From: Fervidibacillus halotolerans
GTDB taxonomy: Bacteria > Bacillota > Bacilli > Bacillales > Caldibacillaceae
Assembly (NCBI RefSeq): GCF_026547205.1
Contig: NZ_CP106877.1
Span: 1,514,771-1,578,770 of the forward strand
Length of the DNA: 64,000 bases
Direction: 5' to 3'
A model generated the notes under the pieces. The model worked only from the letters and a program-made list of their open reading frames with translations. It ran no database searches and was not told the origin of the DNA. Made by a program: the position numbers and the translations under genes. Shown piece by piece: positions 17,487-27,006 of the stretch. The stretch's first letter is position 1. The number at the start of each line of letters is the position of its first letter.

Positions 17487-17747
17487 ATGGATCGGATGTT
17501 TCGAGTACTCGCCTTTTGGACGGCGATCTTTAGCCTTTTATTTTTTGTTGGAGGCAGCGAGGAAAATACAAAGATGTATGTAATGTCCTTATTATTCCTC
17601 GCACAAACCGGGTTCTTTTTATTACTAGGATATTTGAGACTTTCCGAACGGATGTATATGTATATTTTTGGAGCCTATTTAACGATTTTTTTCGTCGGCT
17701 TTACCTACTATACGACTTTTATCATGACCCCGGGAGCCGGCCAATAA
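17487..17747 (+). CDS. yqgY: DUF2626 membrane protein YqgY
   Basis: An 86-residue protein with three hydrophobic segments (about residues 6-24, 30-48 and 56-80), matching the DUF2626 family found at this locus in Bacillaceae. AAAGGGGG lies seven bases before the ATG. No function is established. It is followed by a strong terminator. Confidence 0.85.
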   Translation: MDRMFRVLAFWTAIFSLLFFVGGSEENTKMYVMSLLFLAQTGFFLLLGYLRLSERMYMYIFGAYLTIFFVGFTYYTTFIMTPGAGQ

Positions 17748-17771
17748 TCGGTTGAAAAATTCGAAACTTTT

Positions 17772-17822
17772 CAGGCCTAAAGGATGCACTTCAAACCGCA
17801 TTCTTTAGGCCTGATTTCATTT
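17772..17822. terminator. terminator between yqgY and the MidA-type gene
   Basis: A 16-bp stem (CAGGCCTAAAGGATGC with GCATTCTTTAGGCCTG, one wobble) lies between two convergent genes and can serve both strands. Confidence 0.8.
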
Positions 17823-17828
17823 AATCGT

Positions 17829-18893
17829 TCATACATCCAACATTCTCATCCCGGTCTTTTTTTGGACAATGACATGGAAAAGCTCTCCCATCCCTTCCTC
17901 TGAAATAAGGGAACGGAGGGCAGCATTTCTTTTCCACCGTTTTGAAAAAGGGGTTCGATCTTCATGATCAACGAGGGCGTCGAATATCCCTATCTTTATG
18001 AGAAATTCCCGTTGGGTGAGAAATTCGACCGTTTGAAGCCCCAATTCCCTTCCCCACTCCATAAGGGCGTCGAAATGTATATGACTCGTTATATCGATAT
18101 CATTCATAACGCTTGGAAGTTTAATAAGTCGGTGATTCCGATATGCCCGTAAAGATCCATTTTTCAAATTCGCCCGATTCAGTTCAAAGAAGGTATAGCC
18201 GTAATCAATAATAATCATATATCCCCGTTTCAATCGCTCTGCCAGCTTCCGATACATTTCCTCCATTCGAAGGGGAATTTCTACCCGATGACCATCTTGA
18301 ATCGTAAAATTCGGGAACCGTTTCAAGTAACGAATGATTCGTTCGTTTTGTAATGGGAGCTTTTGTTCCGAAACTTTCCCTCCCTCCGATGATACCCAAA
18401 TTTCAAAAATTGTATTTCCTCTTTTTTCTATTACATGGACGGGCAACGCATCGAAAAATTCATTCATGAACATCATTCCTTCAAACGGTTCGAGATGTTC
18501 GAGATCCTCTAGAATAAGCACCTGATCATCCTGTACAAGGGACCTTTGCAATTGTCGATGGTACGGGCTTTTTTCTACAGAAATATACTGAAAATCCTTA
18601 AAGAAATGAGGAGCTCTTTTTTTACAGTGTGTGACAAAATGGACCATAAATTTCCCAGTTCCACTTCCAATTTCACAGAAAATAGGTGGTAATCGATTCT
18701 CTTCCACCTTTTGAATAAAATAATTTGCCATTAAGGTAGCGAAAATAGGGAAGAATTCGGCTGCTGTATAAAAATCAGCCCTTTTCCCAATTTTTTCTTT
18801 TTTCGTCATATAATAACCGTTTTTTGGATGATATAGTTTGTCTTCGATCCATTGTTCATAACTGACCATTGGACCCATCCATCTTCCCTTCAT
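17829..18893 (-). CDS. class I SAM-dependent methyltransferase, MidA/NDUFAF7 family
   Basis: A protein of about 354 residues of the Methyltransf_28 (DUF185) family. The N-terminal MVSYEQWIEDKLYHPKNGYY and ADFYTAAEFFPIFATLMANY are typical, and the SAM-binding loop is FCEIGSGTGKFMVHF. A later DYGYTF and VMNDIDITSHIHFDAL also match. Eukaryotic NDUFAF7 methylates an arginine of respiratory complex I; the bacterial substrate is not known. The start at 18893 is chosen because AGGGAGG lies five bases before that ATG; an ATG at 18926 lies two bases from another GGAGG. It is followed, with a 38-bp gap, by the MBL-fold gene upstream on the same strand. Confidence 0.85.
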   Translation of the reverse strand: MKGRWMGPMVSYEQWIEDKLYHPKNGYYMTKKEKIGKRADFYTAAEFFPIFATLMANYFIQKVEENRLPPIFCEIGSGTGKFMVHFVTHCKKRAPHFFKDFQYISVEKSPYHRQLQRSLVQDDQVLILEDLEHLEPFEGMMFMNEFFDALPVHVIEKRGNTIFEIWVSSEGGKVSEQKLPLQNERIIRYLKRFPNFTIQDGHRVEIPLRMEEMYRKLAERLKRGYMIIIDYGYTFFELNRANLKNGSLRAYRNHRLIKLPSVMNDIDITSHIHFDALMEWGRELGLQTVEFLTQREFLIKIGIFDALVDHEDRTPFSKRWKRNAALRSLISEEGMGELFHVIVQKKTGMRMLDV

Positions 18894-18967
18894 CCAATCC
18901 TCCCTTTGATCATCCACTTGCCCCATCACCTCCGTTCATCCATAAAATTAGGAAACGGTTTTCCAAG

Positions 18968-19594
18968 CTAACTGATAAACGGATTCATCTTCTTTTCCTT
19001 ACCAATATTTGTGATCGGACCGTGACCTGGTAAAACAACCGTTTGATCAGGAAGGGTTAATAACTTTTGCTGAATGGAGGTCATCAATTGTTTAAAATCC
19101 CCTCCTGGTAAATCCGTTCGACCAATTCCTTCAGCAAATAACGTATCACCGCAAACGATTAAATTTTCCTCTTTAAAATAAAAGGAAACACTGCCAGGAG
19201 AATGTCCCGGTGTTTCGAAAACTTGGAAGGAAAAACCGGCCACTTCCAACCTTCCTTCCGTTCGAATCGACTCATCCGCCCCATTTATTCGAATCGGATT
19301 GTTTGGAAAAAATAGACCGGATCCGTTCAACATCGGTTGATCTAACCAATCCATTTCCTTCTCATGGACGTACAAGGGGGCGCCATATTCCATTCGTATG
19401 TCATCGGCTGCACCGATATGATCAAAATGGGCATGGGTTAATAAAATCGCCTCCAGTTTCAGTTGCCGTTTTTTTATAAATTCGATAATCCTTTCTGCTT
19501 CATTACCCGGATCGATGAAAAGACACCGATCTTCATTTATAAAACAATATCCATTCGTTTCCAAAGGTCCTAACACGAAACGTTCCCATTCCAT
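18968..19594 (-). CDS. yqgX: metallo-beta-lactamase fold hydrolase YqgX (glyoxalase II-like)
   Basis: A 208-residue MBL-fold protein with all metal-binding motifs: THAHFDHIGA, ETPGHSPGS, CGDTLF and VLPGHGP. The family includes glyoxalase II-type thioester hydrolases and persulfide dioxygenases; the natural substrate is not determined from sequence. The start is the ATG of MEWERFVLGPLETNGY at 19594 with AAAGGAG upstream. It is the first gene of a short minus-strand unit with the methyltransferase. Confidence 0.9.
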   Translation of the reverse strand: MEWERFVLGPLETNGYCFINEDRCLFIDPGNEAERIIEFIKKRQLKLEAILLTHAHFDHIGAADDIRMEYGAPLYVHEKEMDWLDQPMLNGSGLFFPNNPIRINGADESIRTEGRLEVAGFSFQVFETPGHSPGSVSFYFKEENLIVCGDTLFAEGIGRTDLPGGDFKQLMTSIQQKLLTLPDQTVVLPGHGPITNIGKEKKMNPFIS

Positions 19595-19736
19595 ATTTCC
19601 CACTCCTTTCCTAATTATTGTACATGACAAAGGAATAAATTCACATAATTTTTCATATAAAATATCAAAAAATTAGATGAATTTTCCTTTTTCTATTGTT
19701 ATAATATTGTATATTTGGAAAATAGGAGGGTGTATA

Positions 19737-19907
19737 ATGGGCACAGTCATTATAACAGCTTTAATCACATTATTAGCAATCTATGCGGCCTTTTCTACCT
19801 TGAAAAATAAAAATTACCTCGGTTTGATTTTTTCCTTAGCTACGGTTGGTGTCTTTGGCTTTTTTACCATTATGACCATCTTAAAAAGTGGTTTCCCTGA
19901 AGCGTAA
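19737..19907 (+). CDS. yqgW: DUF2759 small membrane protein YqgW
   Basis: A 56-residue protein with two predicted transmembrane helices (residues about 3-20 and 28-48), matching DUF2759/YqgW. TAGGAGGGTG lies upstream of the ATG at 19737. A TATAAT at 19700-19705 is a possible -10, without a convincing -35. The function is unknown. Confidence 0.8.
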   Translation: MGTVIITALITLLAIYAAFSTLKNKNYLGLIFSLATVGVFGFFTIMTILKSGFPEA

Positions 19908-19910
19908 AAA

Positions 19911-19953
19911 TACTAGGCTTCTCAGTACTGAGTACTGAGAAGCCTAGTTTGTT
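19911..19953. terminator. bidirectional terminator between yqgW and yqgU
   Basis: A perfect long palindrome (ACTAGGCTTCTCAGTACT with its complement, one base apart) separates the convergent genes and is flanked by A- and T-rich runs. Confidence 0.85.
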
Positions 19954-21085
19954 AAAATTGAATAAACTCCATCATATCGCCTGATTTTAAAGCAATCATC
20001 TTTTCGAATAAATGGCCGGTCAAACAAAATTTTCCATCAGGAGAACAATTGAGCGGTGTATTTTCGATTTGATTAAGAAGAACTGATTTTTCCCCACTTT
20101 CAAGATTGAATTTCACTAATTGAAATCCTCCTTTATAAATATCAGCTTCCCCATAAGCAATCGGTTCAATCATAATGAATTCTTTCGTTTCTTCAATATA
20201 ATTGTAGTATGGAATTTGCCATCCTGAAAAAGTGGAAAGATGAGGAGCGTAAAACGAGAAAAACGGTTGCATTTTTTTATCAAAAAATATAAATTCCGCT
20301 TCCTTTTCGTCCTTTTCCGAAACACCGATTGCAACATAGGAATCTCCTAGCCGGTCCAAATAATAAAATTCTTTCTCCGGAAAAGCCGTTTCAGTTGAAC
20401 CCTTCTTATAAACAACCAACGGAGCTGTCATCGAAGGGATATCATAATTCCAATTCAGTAAAATCCAAGAATGATCGCCAAACCAGTATACAAAAGGATG
20501 GGGTAATTCGACGGTTTCAATTCTTTCTTCATCAATATGTAAAATATACGGCTGAAACGTCCAGTCTGCATAGAAAGTGACAATTAATATTTTATCTTCC
20601 CAATCCCGATTCCATTCATAATCGATTTCACTCGACTCAAATGTTTTTTCTAGAACAAGTTCATCTGTATCTAATCGATAGATTCGAATGGAAGCTTCGT
20701 AAAGTAAAGGGGAAGTATGAATTAAAAGATATTTCTTAGATGGACTAATCTTTGCCGAAATAATGGGATGGTCGGAAAAAAAGCGATCTTTCCGTTCTCC
20801 ATTTTCGATATTGTATGAAAAAATAACGTCCTGTTCACCGTTCGATTCGGAAATTAGTATTTCCTTATTCGATTCCCATCCGACAACAAAACGAAATTGT
20901 TCCATATTGGTTTGATAGGTTACGATGGATTCAACGGACGACAACGGTGCCTTCATTTCCGTTCCAATCTCTTTTCCACTATGGTAACGGATTCGTTCAA
21001 ATTGAGCGTTTTGGCATCCGGAAAGGAACAGAAGAAAGATAGCAAATAGAAATAAAAGGACTCTTTTTGTAAACGACCTCCCCAT
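19952..21085 (-). CDS. yqgU: lipoprotein YqgU
   Basis: A 377-residue predicted lipoprotein. The signal peptide MGRSFTKRVLLFLFAIFLLFLSGC ends in a lipobox (LSGC) at about residue 24. The mature part is beta-rich with repeated short W/Y-containing strands, suggestive of a propeller, and matches YqgU by position and character. GGGGGA lies just before the ATG. It would be anchored on the outer face of the membrane. The function is unknown. Confidence 0.85.
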   Translation of the reverse strand: MGRSFTKRVLLFLFAIFLLFLSGCQNAQFERIRYHSGKEIGTEMKAPLSSVESIVTYQTNMEQFRFVVGWESNKEILISESNGEQDVIFSYNIENGERKDRFFSDHPIISAKISPSKKYLLIHTSPLLYEASIRIYRLDTDELVLEKTFESSEIDYEWNRDWEDKILIVTFYADWTFQPYILHIDEERIETVELPHPFVYWFGDHSWILLNWNYDIPSMTAPLVVYKKGSTETAFPEKEFYYLDRLGDSYVAIGVSEKDEKEAEFIFFDKKMQPFFSFYAPHLSTFSGWQIPYYNYIEETKEFIMIEPIAYGEADIYKGGFQLVKFNLESGEKSVLLNQIENTPLNCSPDGKFCLTGHLFEKMIALKSGDMMEFIQF

Positions 21086-21261
21086 TCATCTCCCCCTTTC
21101 ATTGTAGAAATGTCATTATAATAGACGAATAAATGAAAAAAATGTTTCATTTTCTTTAAAAAAAGATAACAAAAATCTTTCAATCCTTTTTTACAATCAC
21201 AAAAAGAAAAAGCCTAAGTGGCTCCTTGATTACTGGATATTGTATTTACCTTTGATTCCAT

Positions 21262-22449
21262 TTACAAATAAAGGGAAAGAAGAAATACACCTAACATTTC
21301 TTCATAAATGGTAGGAAACTGGGAGATTGAAATTGGATTCACCCCCTTCCCCAGTTCAAAGGTAAAGCCCGGTTTTCGATATGTTTGAATAAACCAATCT
21401 TTGTACCCTGCATGGCTATCCACATATCGAATGCTTTCATACCCACTTACTCTAGCAAATTCATTTGCTAGTCTTTCCGATTCCTCTGGTTCAAAGTTTT
21501 CGTATCCCCAATAAAATTCTTTTCCTTGTGTATGGAATGCTAACATTCGGGAAAATTGACGTTCGTTCGCAAGATTAGCCATTGTCTGGGCCTCCGGTTC
21601 TGTCAAAGGGGCATCTCCAGGATAATCCCTTGGAGCAGGTTTTTTCGGTTCTTTCCGTTCCTTCTCAATTTCCCAATTTGCAGGATATTGGTTATTCAAA
21701 TCAACCCCGCGAATATTTGCTTTCCAACTTGAAAAATCAAGACTTCCCCCATTTATGGCTATAACTTCCTCCTTCATCTTCTCCGGTGGGCCTTTCAATA
21801 CAAGATTGACCCCATCCGGATTAACCATCGGCACAACTGATACCCGATTTCGATTGTATAAAGGAAGGGAATAAATCCCTCGGATTGGATTACCGTTTAC
21901 GAGGGAAAGGGCATATTCATTAATCAGTCGCATTAAAACGGGAGTAGTGATCCATTCATTTGCATGGAATGATCCGTTAAAATGAACGGCTCGATCTCCT
22001 CGGCCGATGTCTATTTCATAAATTGGCTTTCCTAATACCGTCTTTCCTATATCGTTTAAACGGATAAAAGGATATATTTCTTGAAGACGGTTGATGTGAT
22101 CTACCATTTTTTCAAAAGAATAATTTTCCACATCCTGTACAATTGGTCCGGTTACTCTTTTCGGTAAATATACGGTCTCATTGATCATTAATTGATTTGG
22201 ATTTACTTGGGGATTTAATAAAATTAAACCGTACACTGGAAGATTTAATTCCCTTGCTAATTTCCAAAGGGTATCCCCCTTTTGAATTTTTTTCTTATTA
22301 GTGATATAGCCAGGAATTTTTACTTCCTCACCAATTTGTAATGTTGTCGGCTCGATATTCGGATTTGCATCTTCAATTAAAGGTAGTGGAACTTGGAATA
22401 GGTTACTATAGAGCCAAAAAGTATCTCCCTTCCGTACCCTGACTTTCAT
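21262..22449 (-). CDS. yqgT: LysM-M14 family gamma-D-glutamyl-L-diamino acid endopeptidase YqgT
   Basis: A protein of about 395 residues with two N-terminal LysM modules (starting RVRKGDTFWLYSNLF and KIQKGDTLWKLARELN) followed by a zinc carboxypeptidase M14 domain. Zinc and catalytic motifs are FHANEW, AFHTQGKEFYWG and FTFELGKG. Enzymes of this family cut the gamma-D-Glu to meso-diaminopimelate bond of peptidoglycan stem peptides. There is no signal peptide; the B. subtilis relative is likewise without a classical one. The start is taken at the second of two adjacent ATGs, six bases after AGGGGG. Confidence 0.9.
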   Translation of the reverse strand: MKVRVRKGDTFWLYSNLFQVPLPLIEDANPNIEPTTLQIGEEVKIPGYITNKKKIQKGDTLWKLARELNLPVYGLILLNPQVNPNQLMINETVYLPKRVTGPIVQDVENYSFEKMVDHINRLQEIYPFIRLNDIGKTVLGKPIYEIDIGRGDRAVHFNGSFHANEWITTPVLMRLINEYALSLVNGNPIRGIYSLPLYNRNRVSVVPMVNPDGVNLVLKGPPEKMKEEVIAINGGSLDFSSWKANIRGVDLNNQYPANWEIEKERKEPKKPAPRDYPGDAPLTEPEAQTMANLANERQFSRMLAFHTQGKEFYWGYENFEPEESERLANEFARVSGYESIRYVDSHAGYKDWFIQTYRKPGFTFELGKGVNPISISQFPTIYEEMLGVFLLSLYL

Positions 22450-22687
22450 CATGATCCCCCTTACCCTTTTTTTCTAATGTTCCTCTACTACAATCACTAT
22501 TTTTTTTGACAAAAATAACGGAAATCAAACTCGGTTGATTAACGGTTTGTTTATTCTTTCCATTGATTGGGCATTTGTATCCCTATCCATTATATGTGGA
22601 ACAAAAAATCTACTTGCCTGTACATAAACCGATTCGAAAGAATTATAGTACCGGTCCGGAGGATCAAGGGGGAATTTCATTTTTTAA

Positions 22688-23908
22688 CTATGAATAAAAC
22701 GCCTCATTCCAAACTGGTAAATAATCCAAATATTGTTCTTCGATGGCAGGAACATAATATACTCCATACGTTTTCAATCCATTTGCGTTTTTCATCGAGG
22801 GAAGCTCGACGAAAAATTGATAATAGGGCATCCAATACTTTTCCAAACCCTTTCGATATACGAGCTTTACCTTTTTTACATATTCCATACCTGGTAACGG
22901 CTCAGGTACGGTTGTTAAATAATGACCATTTTCTAACCGTTTTTTTGCCTCATCCACCGTTACAATCGGATAATTTCCTACCTCATTTGAAAGATCCGGC
23001 TGATTAATACGGATGAAAGAAAGATTCCCTTCTTCATCATTATGAAAAGAGACGGAATGAAAATGATAGTTGATAAGCTGTTCTTCAATTGTTCCTTCCC
23101 TGTCGAAAATGCTAATCCGAAAAAGTTGATCTCCGTCAATCGAGTAATCCCCCCCATGGATGTTGATTGTCGGTTTTTTCATTTGAAAGACGTATTGATA
23201 TTCATCGATGAAAAACTGGGCCACTTTATAAAGTTCGTCATAGGATGCATCATAATAAAAATGAAATTCCTCTGGTAGCTCAATTTCTGGGTGAAATTTA
23301 ATCGTCGTTAACAATGTTCTGTCGGTTTCTATTGTAATTGAATCTTGTTGAATATAAACTTGTTCTATTTCATACATTTCTTCCGGCACTTCTTTCCCGA
23401 TGGCAGCATATTTTTCTTCAATCGACTTTATATCTTCATCGGATGGTTTTACTTGGACTTCAGCATTTTCAATCCCAAATAATTTTGCTACCCCTTCTGC
23501 TTTTTTCATCATCAATTGTACGAGTTTTTCCGATTGTTTTTCTTCTTTTTCAATATAAGAAGGATTTTTATATACGGGTAACGTTGAAATGTCCACATTC
23601 GGATCCCAAGGATTTTCATCGATGATCTCATCCACTTTGTAAGCCATCAATCCTTCAAAACCCATTCCCCCATTTGTAAAATCAATGGTAAGAATCGGTA
23701 AATGATCCTTTTGTTTCGTTGGATTCATTATCGGGTCGACTGTTTTTAGTTGACTCAAAATTCCAAAAGCAATAACGACCCCCGCCGCAGCCGGTAAGAT
23801 CCAATGCCATACATTCTTCCTTTTCTTATAAAATTTTTCTCGGCTAGCTTCTTCAATAAATTGATCATCAATTCCATTCATCTTCTCAAATAATTTTAAT
23901 CCTTTCAT
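22688..23908 (-). CDS. membrane anti-sigma-factor-like protein, partner of the ECF sigma factor
   Basis: A 406-residue protein with a short cytoplasmic N-terminus (about 1-32), one transmembrane helix (WILPAAAGVVIAFGIL, about 34-50) and a large extracytoplasmic domain. The start codon overlaps the sigma gene stop as ATGA, so the two are translationally coupled. This topology and arrangement are typical of membrane anti-sigma factors that hold an ECF sigma factor until a signal arrives. I do not recognise the extracellular domain or the inducing signal. Confidence 0.72.
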   Translation of the reverse strand: MKGLKLFEKMNGIDDQFIEEASREKFYKKRKNVWHWILPAAAGVVIAFGILSQLKTVDPIMNPTKQKDHLPILTIDFTNGGMGFEGLMAYKVDEIIDENPWDPNVDISTLPVYKNPSYIEKEEKQSEKLVQLMMKKAEGVAKLFGIENAEVQVKPSDEDIKSIEEKYAAIGKEVPEEMYEIEQVYIQQDSITIETDRTLLTTIKFHPEIELPEEFHFYYDASYDELYKVAQFFIDEYQYVFQMKKPTINIHGGDYSIDGDQLFRISIFDREGTIEEQLINYHFHSVSFHNDEEGNLSFIRINQPDLSNEVGNYPIVTVDEAKKRLENGHYLTTVPEPLPGMEYVKKVKLVYRKGLEKYWMPYYQFFVELPSMKNANGLKTYGVYYVPAIEEQYLDYLPVWNEAFYS

Positions 23909-24465
23909 AGGTTGATTCCCTCCTCTTCTAAAAAATGTTTTAATTTCTTCCTACATCGAAAGAGAATCGACTTCACCTTGCTTTCACTAATGCTTAATTC
24001 ATTTGCAATTGAATGAATAGGTTGTGCATACCAATATCTTTTTACAAAAACGATTCGTTGTTCCACCTTTAGGGATGCTAAAAATCGATTTACATGTTCA
24101 ATAAGTTGATTTGTTTCCCATTCTTTTTCAACTGACTGCTTACTCGGAATACAACCTTCCAACTCATGGAAAATTTGTTCTATTTCCCCACCACCTCGTT
24201 TTTTTGCTCTTAATCTCCGGTATCTGTTAATGGCTATATTTCTTGTAATTTTCCCTAAATATGCTGAAAACATTTTCGGGTAATCATCTGGAATACAACT
24301 CCATGTTTTTAAATACGTATCACTAACGCATTCTTCGCTATCCTCGTTATTTTGTAAGATGTTATAAGCGATCCGATAGCAATACCGTCCGTATTTTTTA
24401 TCCGTTTCAGAGATGGCCCTTTCCTTTCTCTCCCAATACAATTGAATAATATCTCCATCCTCCAC
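23905..24465 (-). CDS. ECF-type RNA polymerase sigma factor
   Basis: A 186-residue sigma-70 family protein with region 2 (YCYRIAYNILQNNEDSEECV, then TWSCIPDDYPKMFSAYLGKI) and region 4 (RIVFVKRYWYAQPIHSIANE followed by LSISESKVKSILFRCRKKLK). This is the two-domain layout of ECF sigma factors. The start is a GTG at 24465 after GGAGGGAAGGA; a longer frame reaches an ATG at 24522 without an SD. It overlaps the downstream anti-sigma-like gene. The pair sits between yqgT and yqgS, where B. subtilis has no sigma factor, so it is likely a lineage-specific insertion. Targets are unknown. Confidence 0.85.
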   Translation of the reverse strand: MEDGDIIQLYWERKERAISETDKKYGRYCYRIAYNILQNNEDSEECVSDTYLKTWSCIPDDYPKMFSAYLGKITRNIAINRYRRLRAKKRGGGEIEQIFHELEGCIPSKQSVEKEWETNQLIEHVNRFLASLKVEQRIVFVKRYWYAQPIHSIANELSISESKVKSILFRCRKKLKHFLEEEGINL

Positions 24466-24599
24466 TTTTCCTTCCCTCCTCTCTATATATAAAGACAAAA
24501 ACCATTCTTGTTCGTTGCACAAAAAAATTCAGACCCCCTTTATTGTTGACGACATCTTCCATTTCATTACCATCACTGTTGGTAATGGAAGTTGAAAGG

Positions 24600-24795
24600 G
24601 ATGGTTCCAAAAAGGGGGGCTCCAAAAAGTACAGTCCCTTTCATAAAAGCACATTTTCTGGTGGCGTTTTCCGTGTGCACGGTCAAGCCTTTTCGACTCG
24701 CAAACTCCGCTAGCGGGGTCTTCGATTCCTATTGTTCCCTGTAGGAGATCATCCGCCCCCTTCCCTTTTAGGGATTAATCAAAGTGCCCCAATCC
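24600..24795 (+). repeat. dispersed intergenic palindromic repeat, copy 2 (degenerate)
   Basis: It shares the layout of the other copies: a left block with GGGGGCTCCAAAAAGTACAG, an inner GGTGGCGTTTTCCGTG, TTTTCGACTCGCA, GGGGTCTTCGATTCCTATTG and a right GC-rich end. It fills most of the 440-bp gap between the ECF sigma gene and the ltaS-like gene; nothing else is seen apart from the terminator below. Confidence 0.65.
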
Positions 24796-24847
24796 CTTTC
24801 TCAAAATTAAAAATTTATTACTTAATCCTCTATTTCCGTCTATTTTG

Positions 24848-24890
24848 TGTAAAAATAAAAATATCCGTACTATAGCGAGTACGGATATTA
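24848..24890 (-). terminator. terminator of the ltaS-like gene
   Basis: An 11-bp perfect stem (ATATCCGTACT with AGTACGGATAT) around a six-base loop is followed on the minus strand by TTTTTATTTTT. Confidence 0.88.
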
Positions 24891-24905
24891 AATATATCTT
24901 TCTAT

Positions 24906-26774
24906 TTATTCAATGATTCTACCAGTATTCACATCATAAAATCGAAGTAGATCGCCATAAATAATTTGGTCTGAATAATTAAGTTCATAAAGAATCTTTT
25001 GAATGTATTGGTCACCATTTGGTACGTCAATTGGTTCTCCAGTTTTCGTATCATAAAACGTTCCTGTCGTATAGGTGATTTTGTCGGTGACAAATCGGCC
25101 ATCCCGGAATATGACGGGGTTATCTTTATTCGGTGAAAATAAATCTTGTCCAAAATGTATATCCGTTTTCTTTTCAATTCCAAGCAGATGCAAAATCGTC
25201 GGTTTTAAATCAATTTGACCGCCCAATGTTGATATCGTCTCACCCTTTTGACCAGGGATATGAATAATGAGCGGTACCTTTTGCAACTCAACGACATCAA
25301 AGGGTGTAATTTCCTTTTCAAAATATTCACCTAAAGCTTCATTATGTTTCTCAGATATTCCGTAATGGTCCCCGTACATAATAATGATCGAATCGTCGTA
25401 AATTCCTTCTTCCTTTAACCGTTCAATAAACGTCTTTACTGCCTCATCTTCATAACGAACAGTCGTAAAATAGCGATTTAATATATCACTGGAAGAATGA
25501 AAAGGTTGAATATACATATCTTTTTCATCTAAAATAAACGGATGATGGTTCGTTAATGTAATGAACTTAGCAAAATACGGTTTAGGAATCTCCTTTAAAT
25601 AGTCCATCGACTGTTTGAAAAAGTGGATATCTTTTAATCCCCAACCGATGGAATTTTCCTCGGTTACATCGTAATCTTCCAAACTATAAAATCGATCGTA
25701 ACCTAAAGATTGATACATCATATTCCGATTCCAAAAGGCTTTATTATTTGCATGGAAAGATGCGACATAATAATTGTTTTCCTTTAAAATTTTCGCAAGA
25801 GAAATATATTCATTCCCTGCATGGGTAAAAAATACCGCCCCACGTCCGAGGGGATACAATGAGTTATCTAGGAGAAATTCCGAATCGGACGTTTTTCCTT
25901 GACCGGTTTGATGATAGAAATTATCGAAATAGTAACTTTCCTTTATAAAATCATTTAAAAAGGGTGTAATTTCTTGACCATTTACCGTCCGATTAATTAC
26001 AAAATTTTGGGTGGACTCTAAGGAAATCAAAATGATATTTTTTCCTTTGCCAATTCCGAATAAATCTTGATTTGGTTCCTTATCCATCGAACGTGTGTAG
26101 TTGAGGATTTCAACAAGGTCATCACCAGTTGCCAATGCTTTTTGCGCACTCGTTTTTGATTGCAAATAAATATCGTACAACGTGTAATTATAAGGTCCGA
26201 TATTTTTAACGAGCATTTCTCGATCAAACGTTCTCGTCAACAGTTCCGGACGTTGGATCTCTGCCAAACCTAAATTAAAAAACACGATGGAAGCTGTAGT
26301 TAAATAATAAACGCGCCGTTCGACCTTCGAAAAGGATTGGTGTTTCCAAAATTTCGGTTTTTTATAAAGGATAATCGCTAAAATAATAACATCGGTAAAA
26401 TAAAAGATATCGGTTAAGTTCATTTCCGACATAACGCTAATATCTAAATCGTGAAAATTCCCCGTTTGAAACATAACCGGAATCGTAATAAAGTCATTAA
26501 AAAAACGATAGAAAACGATATTGGCATATAAGATCAAGGAAGTGATTAGGCTTACCGAAAAAAGATATTTGTTTCGATATTTTTCATTTATAAACATGGA
26601 TAATCCGAATACGATTAATAAAAAGCTAACAGGGCTAATTAGTAATATAAACTCCTGCATCTTATTATCAATCGTAATATTAAAAGCGACTTTATATGTA
26701 ATATACGTCTTCACCCATAATAAAACTGTCGCAAACAAGATTGGTGAAAACTTCGATTGTTTTAATAATTTCAT
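24906..26774 (-). CDS. yqgS: LtaS-family lipoteichoic acid synthase/primase (YqgS-like)
   Basis: A protein of about 622 residues with five N-terminal transmembrane helices and an extracellular sulfatase-type domain. Expected LtaS motifs are LISLESTQNFV (metal-binding Glu), GQGKTSDSEFLL (nucleophile Thr), and MYGDHYG (metal-binding Asp-His). These enzymes transfer glycerol-phosphate from phosphatidylglycerol to build lipoteichoic acid. By synteny it corresponds to B. subtilis yqgS, a minor paralogue; whether it is the main enzyme here cannot be told. The start is the ATG at 26774, with GGGAGGT six bases upstream. Confidence 0.9.
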   Translation of the reverse strand: MKLLKQSKFSPILFATVLLWVKTYITYKVAFNITIDNKMQEFILLISPVSFLLIVFGLSMFINEKYRNKYLFSVSLITSLILYANIVFYRFFNDFITIPVMFQTGNFHDLDISVMSEMNLTDIFYFTDVIILAIILYKKPKFWKHQSFSKVERRVYYLTTASIVFFNLGLAEIQRPELLTRTFDREMLVKNIGPYNYTLYDIYLQSKTSAQKALATGDDLVEILNYTRSMDKEPNQDLFGIGKGKNIILISLESTQNFVINRTVNGQEITPFLNDFIKESYYFDNFYHQTGQGKTSDSEFLLDNSLYPLGRGAVFFTHAGNEYISLAKILKENNYYVASFHANNKAFWNRNMMYQSLGYDRFYSLEDYDVTEENSIGWGLKDIHFFKQSMDYLKEIPKPYFAKFITLTNHHPFILDEKDMYIQPFHSSSDILNRYFTTVRYEDEAVKTFIERLKEEGIYDDSIIIMYGDHYGISEKHNEALGEYFEKEITPFDVVELQKVPLIIHIPGQKGETISTLGGQIDLKPTILHLLGIEKKTDIHFGQDLFSPNKDNPVIFRDGRFVTDKITYTTGTFYDTKTGEPIDVPNGDQYIQKILYELNYSDQIIYGDLLRFYDVNTGRIIE

Positions 26775-26933
26775 AGTATTACCTCCCAGTATCAATCCGA
26801 AATGAAAATAAACACCCCTTATATCTTCCTTAGGGAGAATCCCCTTTTATTGATATTGACGATATGTCTAGCAAAAAGGTTTCAGAAAAAAAATCCATTT
26901 CTATGAAAAAATGAAATTCGGGCGTTATTTCAT

Positions 26934-26972
26934 TTTCGGAAAAAGGGAGTTTTCCTTACAAAAACTCCCTTT
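26934..26972 (-). terminator. terminator of yqgQ-glcK
   Basis: AAAGGGAGTTTT and AAAACTCCCTTT form a perfect 12-bp stem with a 7-base loop, 35 bp after the glcK stop. The rest of the gap up to ltaS (26775-26933) holds no gene. Confidence 0.85.
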
Positions 26973-27006
26973 CTACGGGCAACACGTGGTTTTATAAATC
27001 ATTCGT

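Noticed and set aside
23338..23625. Leu/Phe-rich frame on the plus strand within the anti-sigma-like gene
   Set aside because: Antisense shadow of an evident coding frame on the minus strand.
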